Positions 36,879-44,193 of a stretch of DNA of 64,000 bases are shown here, piece by piece. The notes under the pieces are model-generated. The model worked only from the letters and a program-made list of their open reading frames with translations. It was not told where the DNA came from and did no database searches. The translations under genes and the position numbers were made by a program. Positions within the stretch are counted from its first letter, which is position 1. Each line of letters opens with the position of its first letter. Source of the stretch: JAJFUE01 sp041687335 (lineage in GTDB: Bacteria > Sumerlaeota > Sumerlaeia > MVZB01); the NCBI GenBank assembly GCA_041687335.1, contig JAWLCE010000009.1, positions 1 through 64,000 on the forward strand, read 5' to 3'.

Positions 36879-37686
36879 CCCCGAACCGGCCACACTGGTC
36901 GAGCTGCGGGGGGTCACGCGACGCGCCGGCCGCGCCACGATCTTAAATCAGGTTTCCCTGTCGGTCGGGCCGGGCGAGTTCGTGGCGATCCTGGGGCCCA
37001 ACGGCGCGGGCAAAAGCACGCTGCTGTCGCTGGTGAACGCGACGCTGTGCCCGACGCAGGGGACGGTGCGGTTGCTGGGGGTCGATCCATGGTCGGTCTC
37101 AGAGCGGCAGCGCTCGGCGCTGCGGGCGCGCGTGGGCGTGGTGCCCCAGCGCAGTGACTTCAATGCCCTGATTCCACTGTCGGCGCGCGAGGTGGTGGCG
37201 ATCGGGCGGCTGCGCGGGCGCGCCTTCAGCAGCCGGCTGGGACGCGAGGACCGCCGTCTGATCGATGAGACGCTGGAGCGGTTGGGCATCGGCGCGCTTG
37301 CGGGGCGTGTCTATCGGACGTTGTCGGGGGGCGAGCAGCAGAAGGTGCAGTTGGCGCGGGTGCTGGTCCAGCAGCCGGCGCTGCTGCTGCTCGACGAGCC
37401 GGCGGCGGGCCTGGACCTTTACTGGCAGGAACAGCTGACGACGCTGATCGGCGAGCTGAGCCGCGAGCTGCGCCTGCCGATCGTGATGACGACGCACATC
37501 CTCGGGCATCTGCCGGCCTGCTGCCGGCGGGCGGCGCTGATGCGCGGCGGCCGGATCCTGTTTGACGGGCCGGCGGAGGATACGCTGTCGGCCGAGCGGA
37601 TCGGCGAGGCGTTTGGCTTCCCGGTCCAGATCGTGGAGCATGGCGGGCGGCGCCACTGCCTGGGGGCCGGGGAGGCGCCGCGATGA
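36817..37686 (+). CDS. metal ABC transporter ATP-binding protein (ZnuC-like)
   Basis: A 289-aa ATPase with Walker A GPNGAGKST, Q-loop VVPQRS, signature LSGGEQQKVQLARVLV and Walker B LLLLDEPAAGLD. The THILGHLP switch follows. The order binding protein-ATPase-permease and the family resemblance fit Zn/Mn/Fe uptake. The N-terminal 25 residues precede the domain and are unconserved. The start could be ATG 36817 or 36835, both inside the end of the preceding gene. The stop overlaps the permease ATG. Confidence 0.88.
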   Translation: MDSCAPMSPALSRPPAKAAPDPEPATLVELRGVTRRAGRATILNQVSLSVGPGEFVAILGPNGAGKSTLLSLVNATLCPTQGTVRLLGVDPWSVSERQRSALRARVGVVPQRSDFNALIPLSAREVVAIGRLRGRAFSSRLGREDRRLIDETLERLGIGALAGRVYRTLSGGEQQKVQLARVLVQQPALLLLDEPAAGLDLYWQEQLTTLIGELSRELRLPIVMTTHILGHLPACCRRAALMRGGRILFDGPAEDTLSAERIGEAFGFPVQIVEHGGRRHCLGAGEAPR

Positions 37687-38483
37687 TGCTGCTCTGGATT
37701 CTGGCGGCGCTCAGCAGCGGCTTCTCGGTGGGGCTGCTCGGGCTTTATGTGGTCGGGATGAATATGCCCTTCCTCGGCATCGGCATGGCGCATGCGGCGA
37801 TGGCGGGGGCGGTCTTCGCGCAGCTGCTCGGCTGGCCGACGCTGCCGTGCGCGCTGGCGGCGGCGCTGGCGGCGGGGGGCTTGCTGGCGTGGGTCGCGAC
37901 GACGCCGGTCCGCTCGGACCTGGGTATCATCACCAGCATCCTCTTGTCGTTCACGATGGGGCTGGCGTTCCTCGGGATCGGGCTCAACGAGGGCGAAATG
38001 ACCCCGCTGCTGAACCTGATGTGGGGCAGCATGCTGTTTGTGCGGCCGGCCGATGTCTGGATGCTGCTCGGTCTGGGCGTGTTGTTCCCGCTGTTTTTGG
38101 GGTTCTGCCGCCGACCGCTCGATACGCTGCTCTTCAGCCGGGGGGCGGCGCGGGCCTGCGGGCTCAATGAGCGCCCGCTGCTGGTGGTGTTCATGGTGCT
38201 GGCGGCGCTGATCGTCACGCTGAACCTGAAGATCATCGGCGGGCTGCTGATGTATGCGCTGCTGACCAACCCGGCGGCGGCGGCGTATGAGCTGGCCGGG
38301 TCGATGCCGGCGGCGCGGCGCTGGGCGGCCGGGCTGGGGGTGGCGGCGGCCGTGGGTGGTTTTAGCGCCTCTTATCTGTTCAATCTGCCGACAGGAGCCT
38401 GTATCGTGATGACCTCGACGGTGATCTATGCGCTGGCGGCAGCCTCGGCCCGCTGGTGCGCAACGGACCTTCGCCGCTCATGA
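37683..38483 (+). CDS. metal ABC transporter permease (ZnuB-like)
   Basis: A 266-aa ABC-3 family membrane protein with about eight hydrophobic segments. LLGLYVVGMNMPFLGIGMAHAAMAGA matches the family start, and LKIIGGLLMYALLTNPAAAAYELA matches the ATPase-contact region. ATG 37683 overlaps the upstream stop (ATGATG/TGA), and its own stop overlaps the methyltransferase start. The three transport genes are thus tightly coupled. Confidence 0.88.
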   Translation: MMLLWILAALSSGFSVGLLGLYVVGMNMPFLGIGMAHAAMAGAVFAQLLGWPTLPCALAAALAAGGLLAWVATTPVRSDLGIITSILLSFTMGLAFLGIGLNEGEMTPLLNLMWGSMLFVRPADVWMLLGLGVLFPLFLGFCRRPLDTLLFSRGAARACGLNERPLLVVFMVLAALIVTLNLKIIGGLLMYALLTNPAAAAYELAGSMPAARRWAAGLGVAAAVGGFSASYLFNLPTGACIVMTSTVIYALAAASARWCATDLRRS

Positions 38484-39151
38484 GCAAGCCTGCGACCAAT
38501 CCAACCAAGGGTGCCGAACCAATGGCCGCCACGCAGACCGAATCTGAAATCGCCGCCTTCTTTGACCGCTGCGCCGACAAGCGGCTGATGACCGACTTCC
38601 CCCCCGACGAGCGCGCCAAGCTCGACTGGTTCTTATCGCTGTGGGGCCTCAAGCCGGGGGACCGGGTGCTGGAGCCCGGCTGCGGCTCGGGGCGGTTGAC
38701 TGCGGAACTGGCGTGCGCGGTGGGCCCGGGCGGGGCGGTCCATGCCTGCGATCTTTCGCCGGGGATGCTGGCGCTGGCGCGCGCGCGCGAGCTGCCCCCA
38801 CAGGCGCGGCTGGCGCGGGAATCGGTGACGCGCGTCTCGGCCCCCGACGGCTGGTTCGATGCCGTCATCTGCATGTGCGTCTTTCCGCACTTTACCGATC
38901 CCGATGCCGTGCTGGCGGAGTTCGCGCGCGTGCTGAGGCCGGGGGGACGCCTGTGGATCAATCATTTCGAGGGCAGCGCGAGCCTGAACATCTTCCACCG
39001 CGATGCCGCGCCCGAGGTGGCCGATCATCTGCTGCCCTGCCTGCACCGCATGGACGCGCTGATGCGGCGGCAGGGGTTCAGCATCGTGCAGTCGATCGAT
39101 TGCCCGGAGCATTACGTGCTGGAAGCGGTGCGGGCGCCGGGGATTCATTAA
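38480..39151 (+). CDS. class I SAM-dependent methyltransferase in metal-transport operon
   Basis: A 223-aa enzyme. VLEPGCGSGRLTAEL is the SAM-binding motif and ACDLSPGMLALARAR holds the acidic motif. VLRPGGRLWINHFEG is the usual motif around strand 5. ATG 38480 overlaps the permease stop (ATGA), so it is translated with the transporter. A later start at 38522 is possible. The operon context suggests a role in metal homeostasis or in modifying a metal-binding small molecule, but this is only inference. Confidence 0.8.
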   Translation: MSKPATNPTKGAEPMAATQTESEIAAFFDRCADKRLMTDFPPDERAKLDWFLSLWGLKPGDRVLEPGCGSGRLTAELACAVGPGGAVHACDLSPGMLALARARELPPQARLARESVTRVSAPDGWFDAVICMCVFPHFTDPDAVLAEFARVLRPGGRLWINHFEGSASLNIFHRDAAPEVADHLLPCLHRMDALMRRQGFSIVQSIDCPEHYVLEAVRAPGIH

Positions 39152-39317
39152 AATCTGACCTGAAATCGCGGCCGTGGCGGCATTGCAAATCCGTGGTGGT
39201 TTTGGCAGCATATTGTTGCCATCATCCGACGCTCAAAAAACGCCGATGATGGAATATGGAAGCCCCGTGCGCTGCATGCCCCGGCTGACCCCTGATCCCC
39301 CGCGGATGGCTGCCCCC

Positions 39318-40511
39318 ATGGCTGAACCACAAAAACTCGATTTCAGCAACCCGATGCGTCCGCGCATCGCGCAGGTGGTGCGCGAGATGCCGCCTTCGGG
39401 CATCCGAGCTTTTTTCGAACTGGTCATCGGGCGCGACGACGTGATTTCGCTGGGCGTGGGCGAGCCGGATTTCGTCACGCCCTGGGCGATCCGCGAATCC
39501 GCCTTTTATCGGGTTTCGCGCGGCGAAACCAGTTACAGCTCCAACTCGGGATTGCTCTCGCTGCGCCAGGCGATCTCGCGCTACCTTTACCAGCGCTTTG
39601 AAGTGACGGCCGATCCGGCGAGCGAGGTGCTGGTCACGGTGGGCGCGAGCGAGGCCACCGACCTGGCGCTGCGCGCGCTGCTGGAGCAAGGCGACGAGGT
39701 CATCGTCTGGGAGCCCTGCTATGTGGCCTATGCGCCGCTGGTGCGGCTGGCGGGGGGGCGGCCGGTGCCGCTGGTGGCCCGGGCCGAGACCGGCTTTGGG
39801 CTGGACCTGGCGAAGCTGGTCGAGCTGATCACTCCGCGCACGCGCGCCATCATGATCAACTATCCGAGCAACCCGACGGGGGCGACGCTGGGGCGGGGCG
39901 AGCTGACCGAGCTGGCGCGCATCTGCGCCGGGCGCGGCATCGTCATGATCAGCGACGAGATTTACGCCGAGCTGAGCCACGACGGGCCGCACACCAGCCT
40001 GGCGGCGCTGCCCGAGGCGGCCGGCTGGACGCTGCTCTTATCCGGGTTCTCCAAGGCCTTTGCGATGACCGGCTGGCGGATCGGCTACGCGGTCGGCCCC
40101 GCCGAGATCATCGCGGCGATGACGAAGATTCACCAATACAGCATGCTGTGCGCGCCGATCATGGGCCAGCGCGCGGCCGAGGCGGCGCTGGCCGAGGGGA
40201 TCGAGCCGATGCACGAGATGTGCGAGAGCTATCGCCAGCGACGCAACCTGATCGTGGACGGGCTTAATTCGATCGGACTGCCCTGCCACCGGCCGGCTGG
40301 GGCCTTCTATGCCTTCCCCTCGATCCGCCACACGGGGCTGGGGTCGGTGGAATTTTGCCGGCGGCTGCTCGAGCAGGAGTCGATCGCGATCGTGCCGGGT
40401 TCGGCCTTCGGGGAGTCGGGCGAGGGCCACGTGCGAATGGCCTATGCAGTCAGCAACCGGACCATCGAGAAGGCGATTGACGGCATCGGCCGGTTCCTGA
40501 AGAGCCTGTGA
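39318..40511 (+). CDS. class I/II pyridoxal-phosphate aminotransferase
   Basis: A 397-aa aspartate-aminotransferase-fold enzyme. The active-site lysine lies in SGFSKAFAMTGWRIGY, the PLP-phosphate site is VGASEATDLALRALL, and INYPSNPTGA and ISDEIYAEL are the further cofactor contacts. The overall wording is like the AlaT/PatA/AspC-like group, so the amino-donor specificity cannot be given. The start is uncertain: ATG 39318, 39306 or 39249 are all in frame without a strong ribosome-binding site. It is not clearly part of the metal operon (166-base gap). Confidence 0.85.
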   Translation: MAEPQKLDFSNPMRPRIAQVVREMPPSGIRAFFELVIGRDDVISLGVGEPDFVTPWAIRESAFYRVSRGETSYSSNSGLLSLRQAISRYLYQRFEVTADPASEVLVTVGASEATDLALRALLEQGDEVIVWEPCYVAYAPLVRLAGGRPVPLVARAETGFGLDLAKLVELITPRTRAIMINYPSNPTGATLGRGELTELARICAGRGIVMISDEIYAELSHDGPHTSLAALPEAAGWTLLLSGFSKAFAMTGWRIGYAVGPAEIIAAMTKIHQYSMLCAPIMGQRAAEAALAEGIEPMHEMCESYRQRRNLIVDGLNSIGLPCHRPAGAFYAFPSIRHTGLGSVEFCRRLLEQESIAIVPGSAFGESGEGHVRMAYAVSNRTIEKAIDGIGRFLKSL

Positions 40512-40526
40512 GCAAAATAACGGATC

Positions 40527-40567
40527 AAAAAAATCCCCCGGTCGCCGGTTAGCAGCGGCCGGGGGAT
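40527..40567 (-). terminator. terminator of pseudopilin gene 1
   Basis: ATCCCCCGG (40533-40541) pairs with CCGGGGGAT (40559-40567). Seven A residues on the left give a T-run on the minus strand. Confidence 0.8.
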
Positions 40568-40592
40568 GATCATTTCAGGCGCTGGCGGCCGA

Positions 40593-41252
40593 TCAGCCGG
40601 GCCGGACCTTGGCTTCACCTTCATGGCGATAGATGTCGCCGAAGCTGACCGTGCCGTTGGTGGGGTCATACCGCAGGCCGTTGCCGCCGGTTGAGCCGCC
40701 GATGGGCTGGTCGGTCGTGAAGTCGACGCCATAAGCTCCGGCGTCGCCAAGGCCTTCATTTTTCAAGATGGCCGGCCAGGTGCGATAGCCGTGGGCATTG
40801 GTCAGCATGTCCGGCCCGATCGTCCAGGTCATCCAGCCATTATACGGGTATTTATTGTAAGATGGCCCGCCATTGGCCTTGGCCCCGTAATTGACCGCAT
40901 AAACGCGATAGATGGTCTCCTGAACCATCGGGTTGGTGGCGCTGCCGATCACGCGGAAGACGTCGGCCGGAATCGAGTTGAGATAGGAGATCGGCGTGGT
41001 CAGGTGCTCGCGTGCCATATAGGAGCTTGTCGTGTTGCTGGTCAGCCAACTGTCGCCGGACGAGGGCGGATAGCCGCCGTTGTCGACATAGTAGGATTCC
41101 ATCGCCAGCGAGATGGTGCGCAGGTCGTTCATGGCGCGAGAGACGCGTGACCGAGTCTGGGCCTCCAGGAAGTTGGGTACCGCGATGGCCGCCAGGATGG
41201 CAATGATCGCAACCACGATCAGCAGCTCAATGAGCGTAAAGCCTTTCTTCAT
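40593..41252 (-). CDS. pseudopilin, tandem copy 1
   Basis: A 219-aa class III-signal protein: MKKG, then FTLIELLIVVAIIAILAAIA, with Gly before the cleaved Phe and Glu5 present. The C-terminal globular part has TTPISYLNSIPADVF, NGWMTWTIGPD and the tail LRYDPTNGTVSFGDIYRHEG shared by the array. The loop around residues 100-115 (SATNPMVQETIY) is unlike the other copies. ATG 41252 has GGAGG at seven bases, preferred over the ATG one codon earlier. It has its own promoter and terminator. It probably acts in a type II secretion or type IV filament-like machine. Confidence 0.87.
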   Translation of the reverse strand: MKKGFTLIELLIVVAIIAILAAIAVPNFLEAQTRSRVSRAMNDLRTISLAMESYYVDNGGYPPSSGDSWLTSNTTSSYMAREHLTTPISYLNSIPADVFRVIGSATNPMVQETIYRVYAVNYGAKANGGPSYNKYPYNGWMTWTIGPDMLTNAHGYRTWPAILKNEGLGDAGAYGVDFTTDQPIGGSTGGNGLRYDPTNGTVSFGDIYRHEGEAKVRPG

Positions 41253-41296
41253 CATCTTTCCTCCCCAAAAAAATCTGTACGCCTTTTCAACTTTAA

Positions 41297-41325
41297 TAGG
41301 TAACAGCATTCGCCAGATACGTAAA
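41297..41325 (-). promoter_or_regulatory. promoter of pseudopilin copy 1
   Basis: Read on the minus strand: TTTACG (41325-41320), 17 bases, TACCTA (41302-41297), about 45 bases before the ATG. The same -35 element recurs before all four copies. Confidence 0.5.
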
Positions 41326-41397
41326 GGTGAATTATGGCATAGAAATCCATAATAAATGCCATGTGGCTGCTGCGGAGCGCACCGGGGGGTGATGCCA

Positions 41398-41435
41398 ACA
41401 AAGAGCCCCGGCCGGGTTGTATCCGTGGCCGGGGC
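41398..41435 (-). terminator. terminator of pseudopilin copy 2
   Basis: GCCCCGGCC (41405-41413) pairs with GGCCGGGGC (41427-41435). The T-run is poor (CTCTTTGTTG on the minus strand). Confidence 0.6.
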
Positions 41436-41463
41436 ATGAGCTGTCGAGAGGGCTTGGAACGGG

Positions 41464-42123
41464 TCAGTTCGCCCGGACCTTGGCTTCGCCCTCGTGGCGA
41501 TAGACATCGCCGTAGCTGACGGTGCCGTTGGTGGGGTCATAGCGCAGGCCGTTGCCGTTGGGCGGGGGCGGCACGCCGAGCGGGACGTCGGTTTCCGGAT
41601 TCTTGTAGTAGTTGCCGTTGGGTCCGAGCTCCTCGTTGCGCAAAATGGCGGGATAGGTGCGATAGCCGCCGGTATTGCTGAACAGGTCGGGTCCGACGCT
41701 CCAGGTCATCCAGCCGTTGTGAGGGTAGGCCTGATAGGTCGGGCCACCGCTGGCGTTGGCGCCATAGTTGACGGCATAGATGGGAAAGTCATTCTCGATC
41801 ACATTGGCGTTGGAATTGAGGCTCCTGAAGACGTCCTTGGCGATCTCGTTGATATAGGCGATGGGCGTGGTCAGGTGCATACGACCCATGTAGGACGCGG
41901 TTTTACTGGGATGCAGCCAACTGTTGCCGGCGGTGGGTGGGTAGCCGCCATTGTCGACGTAGTAGGATTCCATCGCCACCGCGATGGTCCGCAGATCGTT
42001 TTGGACGCGCGAGACACGCGAGCGGGTCTGGGCCTCCAGGAAGTTGGGAACGGCGATCGCCGCCAGGATCGCAATGATCGCGACGACGATCAGCAGCTCG
42101 ATGAGCGTAAAGCCTTTCTTCAT
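41464..42123 (-). CDS. pseudopilin, tandem copy 2
   Basis: A 219-aa protein starting MKKGFTLIELL, with the same layout as copy 1. It is nearly identical to copy 3, with about 16 differences by eye. Many of these fall in residues about 100-114 (RSLNSNANVIENDFP here). Such a pattern suggests a recent duplication with a changing exposed loop. ATG 42123 follows GGAGG at six bases. It has its own promoter. Confidence 0.87.
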   Translation of the reverse strand: MKKGFTLIELLIVVAIIAILAAIAVPNFLEAQTRSRVSRVQNDLRTIAVAMESYYVDNGGYPPTAGNSWLHPSKTASYMGRMHLTTPIAYINEIAKDVFRSLNSNANVIENDFPIYAVNYGANASGGPTYQAYPHNGWMTWSVGPDLFSNTGGYRTYPAILRNEELGPNGNYYKNPETDVPLGVPPPPNGNGLRYDPTNGTVSYGDVYRHEGEAKVRAN

Positions 42124-42163
42124 TTGAATCCTCCCCATAGTAGTGGATGACACATCCGGATTA

Positions 42164-42192
42164 TGGATATCAGGGTGGGATGCTGCCGTAAA
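42164..42192 (-). promoter_or_regulatory. promoter of pseudopilin copy 2
   Basis: Minus strand: TTTACG (42192-42187), 17 bases, TATCCA (42169-42164). The upstream context AATTCACC is shared with copy 1. Confidence 0.5.
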
Positions 42193-42271
42193 GGTGAATT
42201 ATTGATATAAAGATGCGATGAACGAATACTTTGGCGGAAGGAGCGGGCTGAGTCGGGTTTCTTGGGAACAT

Positions 42272-42307
42272 AAAAAACCCCGGCCGAAGGGGAACAGCGG
42301 CCGGGGT
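42272..42307 (-). terminator. terminator of pseudopilin copy 3
   Basis: ACCCCGGCC (42277-42285) pairs with GGCCGGGGT (42299-42307), followed on the minus strand by a T6 run (A 42272-42277). Confidence 0.85.
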
Positions 42308-42337
42308 ATGATTTTACGTGGGCTTAGGTAGGCTCAA

Positions 42338-42997
42338 TCAGTTTTCGCGGACCTTGGCTTCGCCCTCGTGGCGATAGACGTCGCCGTAACTGACGGTGCC
42401 GTTGGTGGGGTCATAGCGCAGGCCGTTGCCGTTGGGCGGGGGCGCTACGCCGAGCGGGACGTCGGTCTCCGGATTCTTGTAGTAATTGCCGTTGGGACCG
42501 AGCGCCTCGTTGCGCAAAATGGCGGGGTAGGTGCGGTAGCCGCCGGTATTGCTGAACAGATCGGGGCCGACGCTCCAGGTCATCCAGCCGTTGTGCGGAT
42601 AAGCTTGATAGGTTGGGCCGCCACTGGCATTGGCGCCATAGTTGACGGCGTAGATGCGGAAGTCGGTCTCGGTCACGTGGGCACTGGTATTGAGGTTTTT
42701 AAAGACGTCCTTGGCGATCTCGTTGATGTAGGCGATGGGTGTGGTCAGATGCGAACGACACATGTAGGACGCGGTTTTACTGGAATGCAGCCAACTGTTG
42801 CCGGCAGTTGGCGGATAGCCGCCATTGTCGACGTAGTAGGATTCCATCGCCACCGCGATGGTGCGCAGATCGTTCTGGACGCGCGAGACACGTGAGCGAG
42901 TCTGGGCCTCCAGAAAGTTGGGAACGGCGATCGCCGCCAGGATCGCAATGATTGCGACAACGATCAGCAGTTCGATGAGGGTAAAGCCTTTACGCAT
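42338..42997 (-). CDS. pseudopilin, tandem copy 3
   Basis: A 219-aa protein starting MRKGFTLIELL. It is nearly the same as copy 2 outside a block at about 77-114 (SYMCRSHLTT... KNLNTSAHVTETDFR). It has an extra Cys (SYMC) compared with copy 2. ATG 42997 follows GGAGG at six bases. Confidence 0.87.
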   Translation of the reverse strand: MRKGFTLIELLIVVAIIAILAAIAVPNFLEAQTRSRVSRVQNDLRTIAVAMESYYVDNGGYPPTAGNSWLHSSKTASYMCRSHLTTPIAYINEIAKDVFKNLNTSAHVTETDFRIYAVNYGANASGGPTYQAYPHNGWMTWSVGPDLFSNTGGYRTYPAILRNEALGPNGNYYKNPETDVPLGVAPPPNGNGLRYDPTNGTVSYGDVYRHEGEAKVREN

Positions 42998-43039
42998 GTT
43001 CTTCCTCCCCAAATAAAAAAGGTTTGTGCTACTTGGGAG

Positions 43040-43069
43040 AACCTAGCAGATTGAGGGAGCTTTCGTAAA
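43040..43069 (-). promoter_or_regulatory. promoter of pseudopilin copy 3
   Basis: Minus strand: TTTACG (43069-43064), 18 bases, TAGGTT (43045-43040). The -10 is weak, but the -35 matches the other copies. Confidence 0.4.
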
Positions 43070-43224
43070 GTATTTTTGGGCCCAGATGTTGATTTTTTCA
43101 TCAACTGCAGGCGGGTATAATGTATAAGCTTAGTGTTTACAGGTATGTGTGGGTTGCGCGCATTTCAAATAAAATTGGTCGCGGCAGGGATTTGATCCCG
43201 CTGCATTGTTTTCTGTAACCTGAT

Positions 43225-43262
43225 AAAAAAACCCCCGCCGATGTTCATGTCAGCCGGGGTTC
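43225..43262 (-). terminator. terminator belonging to the pseudopilin remnant
   Basis: AACCCC and GGGGTT arms with a GCCG/CAGC inner part, and seven A residues on the left. The layout matches the terminators after the intact copies, spaced 20-30 bases from the remnant stop codon. Confidence 0.65.
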
Positions 43263-43279
43263 ACCTGAGACGAAGAGAA

Positions 43280-43318
43280 TCAGCGGGCTCTGACCTTGGA
43301 CTCGCCATCGAAGCGATA
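43280..43318 (-). pseudogene. remnant of a fifth pseudopilin (last 12 codons)
   Basis: The minus strand reads YRFDGESKVRAR and a stop, clearly homologous to the YRHEGEAKVR ending of copies 1-3. Everything upstream is gone. The fragment abuts the T-run of the terminator of copy 4 at 43318. A deletion by recombination between tandem copies or cassettes is the likely origin. Confidence 0.75.
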
Positions 43319-43353
43319 AAAAAAACCCGGCCGATGGTGAAACACCGGCCGGG
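43318..43353 (-). terminator. terminator of pseudopilin copy 4
   Basis: CCCGGCCG (43326-43333) pairs with CGGCCGGG (43346-43353), with eight A residues at 43318-43325 serving as the minus-strand T-run. Confidence 0.88.
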
Positions 43354-43395
43354 ATGTGAATGATGTCGCCTGTGGGGATGGACCCCAAGAAGCCG

Positions 43396-44037
43396 TTACT
43401 TGGTGCGAGACAGGCCTTCATGGCGATAGATGTCGCCCAGGCTGACCGTGCCGTTGGTCGGGTCGTAGCGCAGACCGGCGCCATTGTTGACGGAACCGGT
43501 GCCGATCTTCAAGCCGGAGGTCGGGTCGGTGCCATAGCTGCCGGCCTCGCCCAGGGCCTCATTGTCGATGATCTGGTTATAGGTGCGATAGCCGCCGGCA
43601 TTGGAGAACAGGTCGGGGCCAAGGCTCCAGGTCATCCAGCCGTTATAGGGGTAGATATTATACTTCGGCCCGCCGCTGGCCAGGTAGCCATAATTGACCG
43701 CGTAGAGACGATACTGGGCATCAGCCATGCCGCCCAGATAGCGGAAGACGTCGGTCGGAACCGAGTTGATATATGAAATCGGCGTGGTCAGGTGGGGTTG
43801 AGCCATGTAGGAGCTTTTTGAGGAGATCAGCCAACTATCCGCCGCCGATGGCGGATAGGTGTTGTTGTCCACATAGTAAGTTTCCATGGCCAGCGAGATG
43901 GTGCGCAGATCGTTCATCGCGCGCGAGACGCGCGAGCGAGTCTGAGCCTCCAGGAAGTTCGGAACCGCGATGGCCGCCAAAATTGCAATGATGGCGACGA
44001 CGATCAGCAGTTCGATCAGCGTAAAACCCTTCTTCAT
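43396..44037 (-). CDS. pseudopilin, tandem copy 4
   Basis: A 213-aa protein with MKKGFTLIELL, the shared LRYDPTNGTVSLGDIYRHEG tail and the NGWMTWSLGPDLFSN segment. It differs from copies 1-3 in loop regions (DVFRYLGGMADAQYRLY) and in the final residues (LSRTK), so it is a separate lineage of the family. ATG 44037 has GGAGG nearby. The promoter is at 44085-44113. Confidence 0.87.
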   Translation of the reverse strand: MKKGFTLIELLIVVAIIAILAAIAVPNFLEAQTRSRVSRAMNDLRTISLAMETYYVDNNTYPPSAADSWLISSKSSYMAQPHLTTPISYINSVPTDVFRYLGGMADAQYRLYAVNYGYLASGGPKYNIYPYNGWMTWSLGPDLFSNAGGYRTYNQIIDNEALGEAGSYGTDPTSGLKIGTGSVNNGAGLRYDPTNGTVSLGDIYRHEGLSRTK

Positions 44038-44084
44038 ACATCTTTCCTCCCCCGGAATACGCGCCACTAAAAGACGCTTTGGTA

Positions 44085-44113
44085 TAAATATCAGATCGAC
44101 GGTGGCATGTAAA
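44085..44113 (-). promoter_or_regulatory. promoter of pseudopilin copy 4
   Basis: Minus strand: TTTACA (44113-44108), 17 bases, TATTTA (44090-44085). This is the best -10 of the four. Confidence 0.55.
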
Positions 44114-44193
44114 GGATATTTGAATCACTATTTATGTAGAAGACTGTTGGTGGGGAGCTTACCCTGCGGGTTATTCAGCCGGGGAGCCGAGCC

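Noticed and set aside
35361..44037. Pseudopilin array as the major pilin locus of a complete type II secretion system
   Set aside because: None of the core genes (secretin, ATPase, inner-membrane platform, prepilin peptidase) is in the window, so only pilin-like subunits can be claimed.
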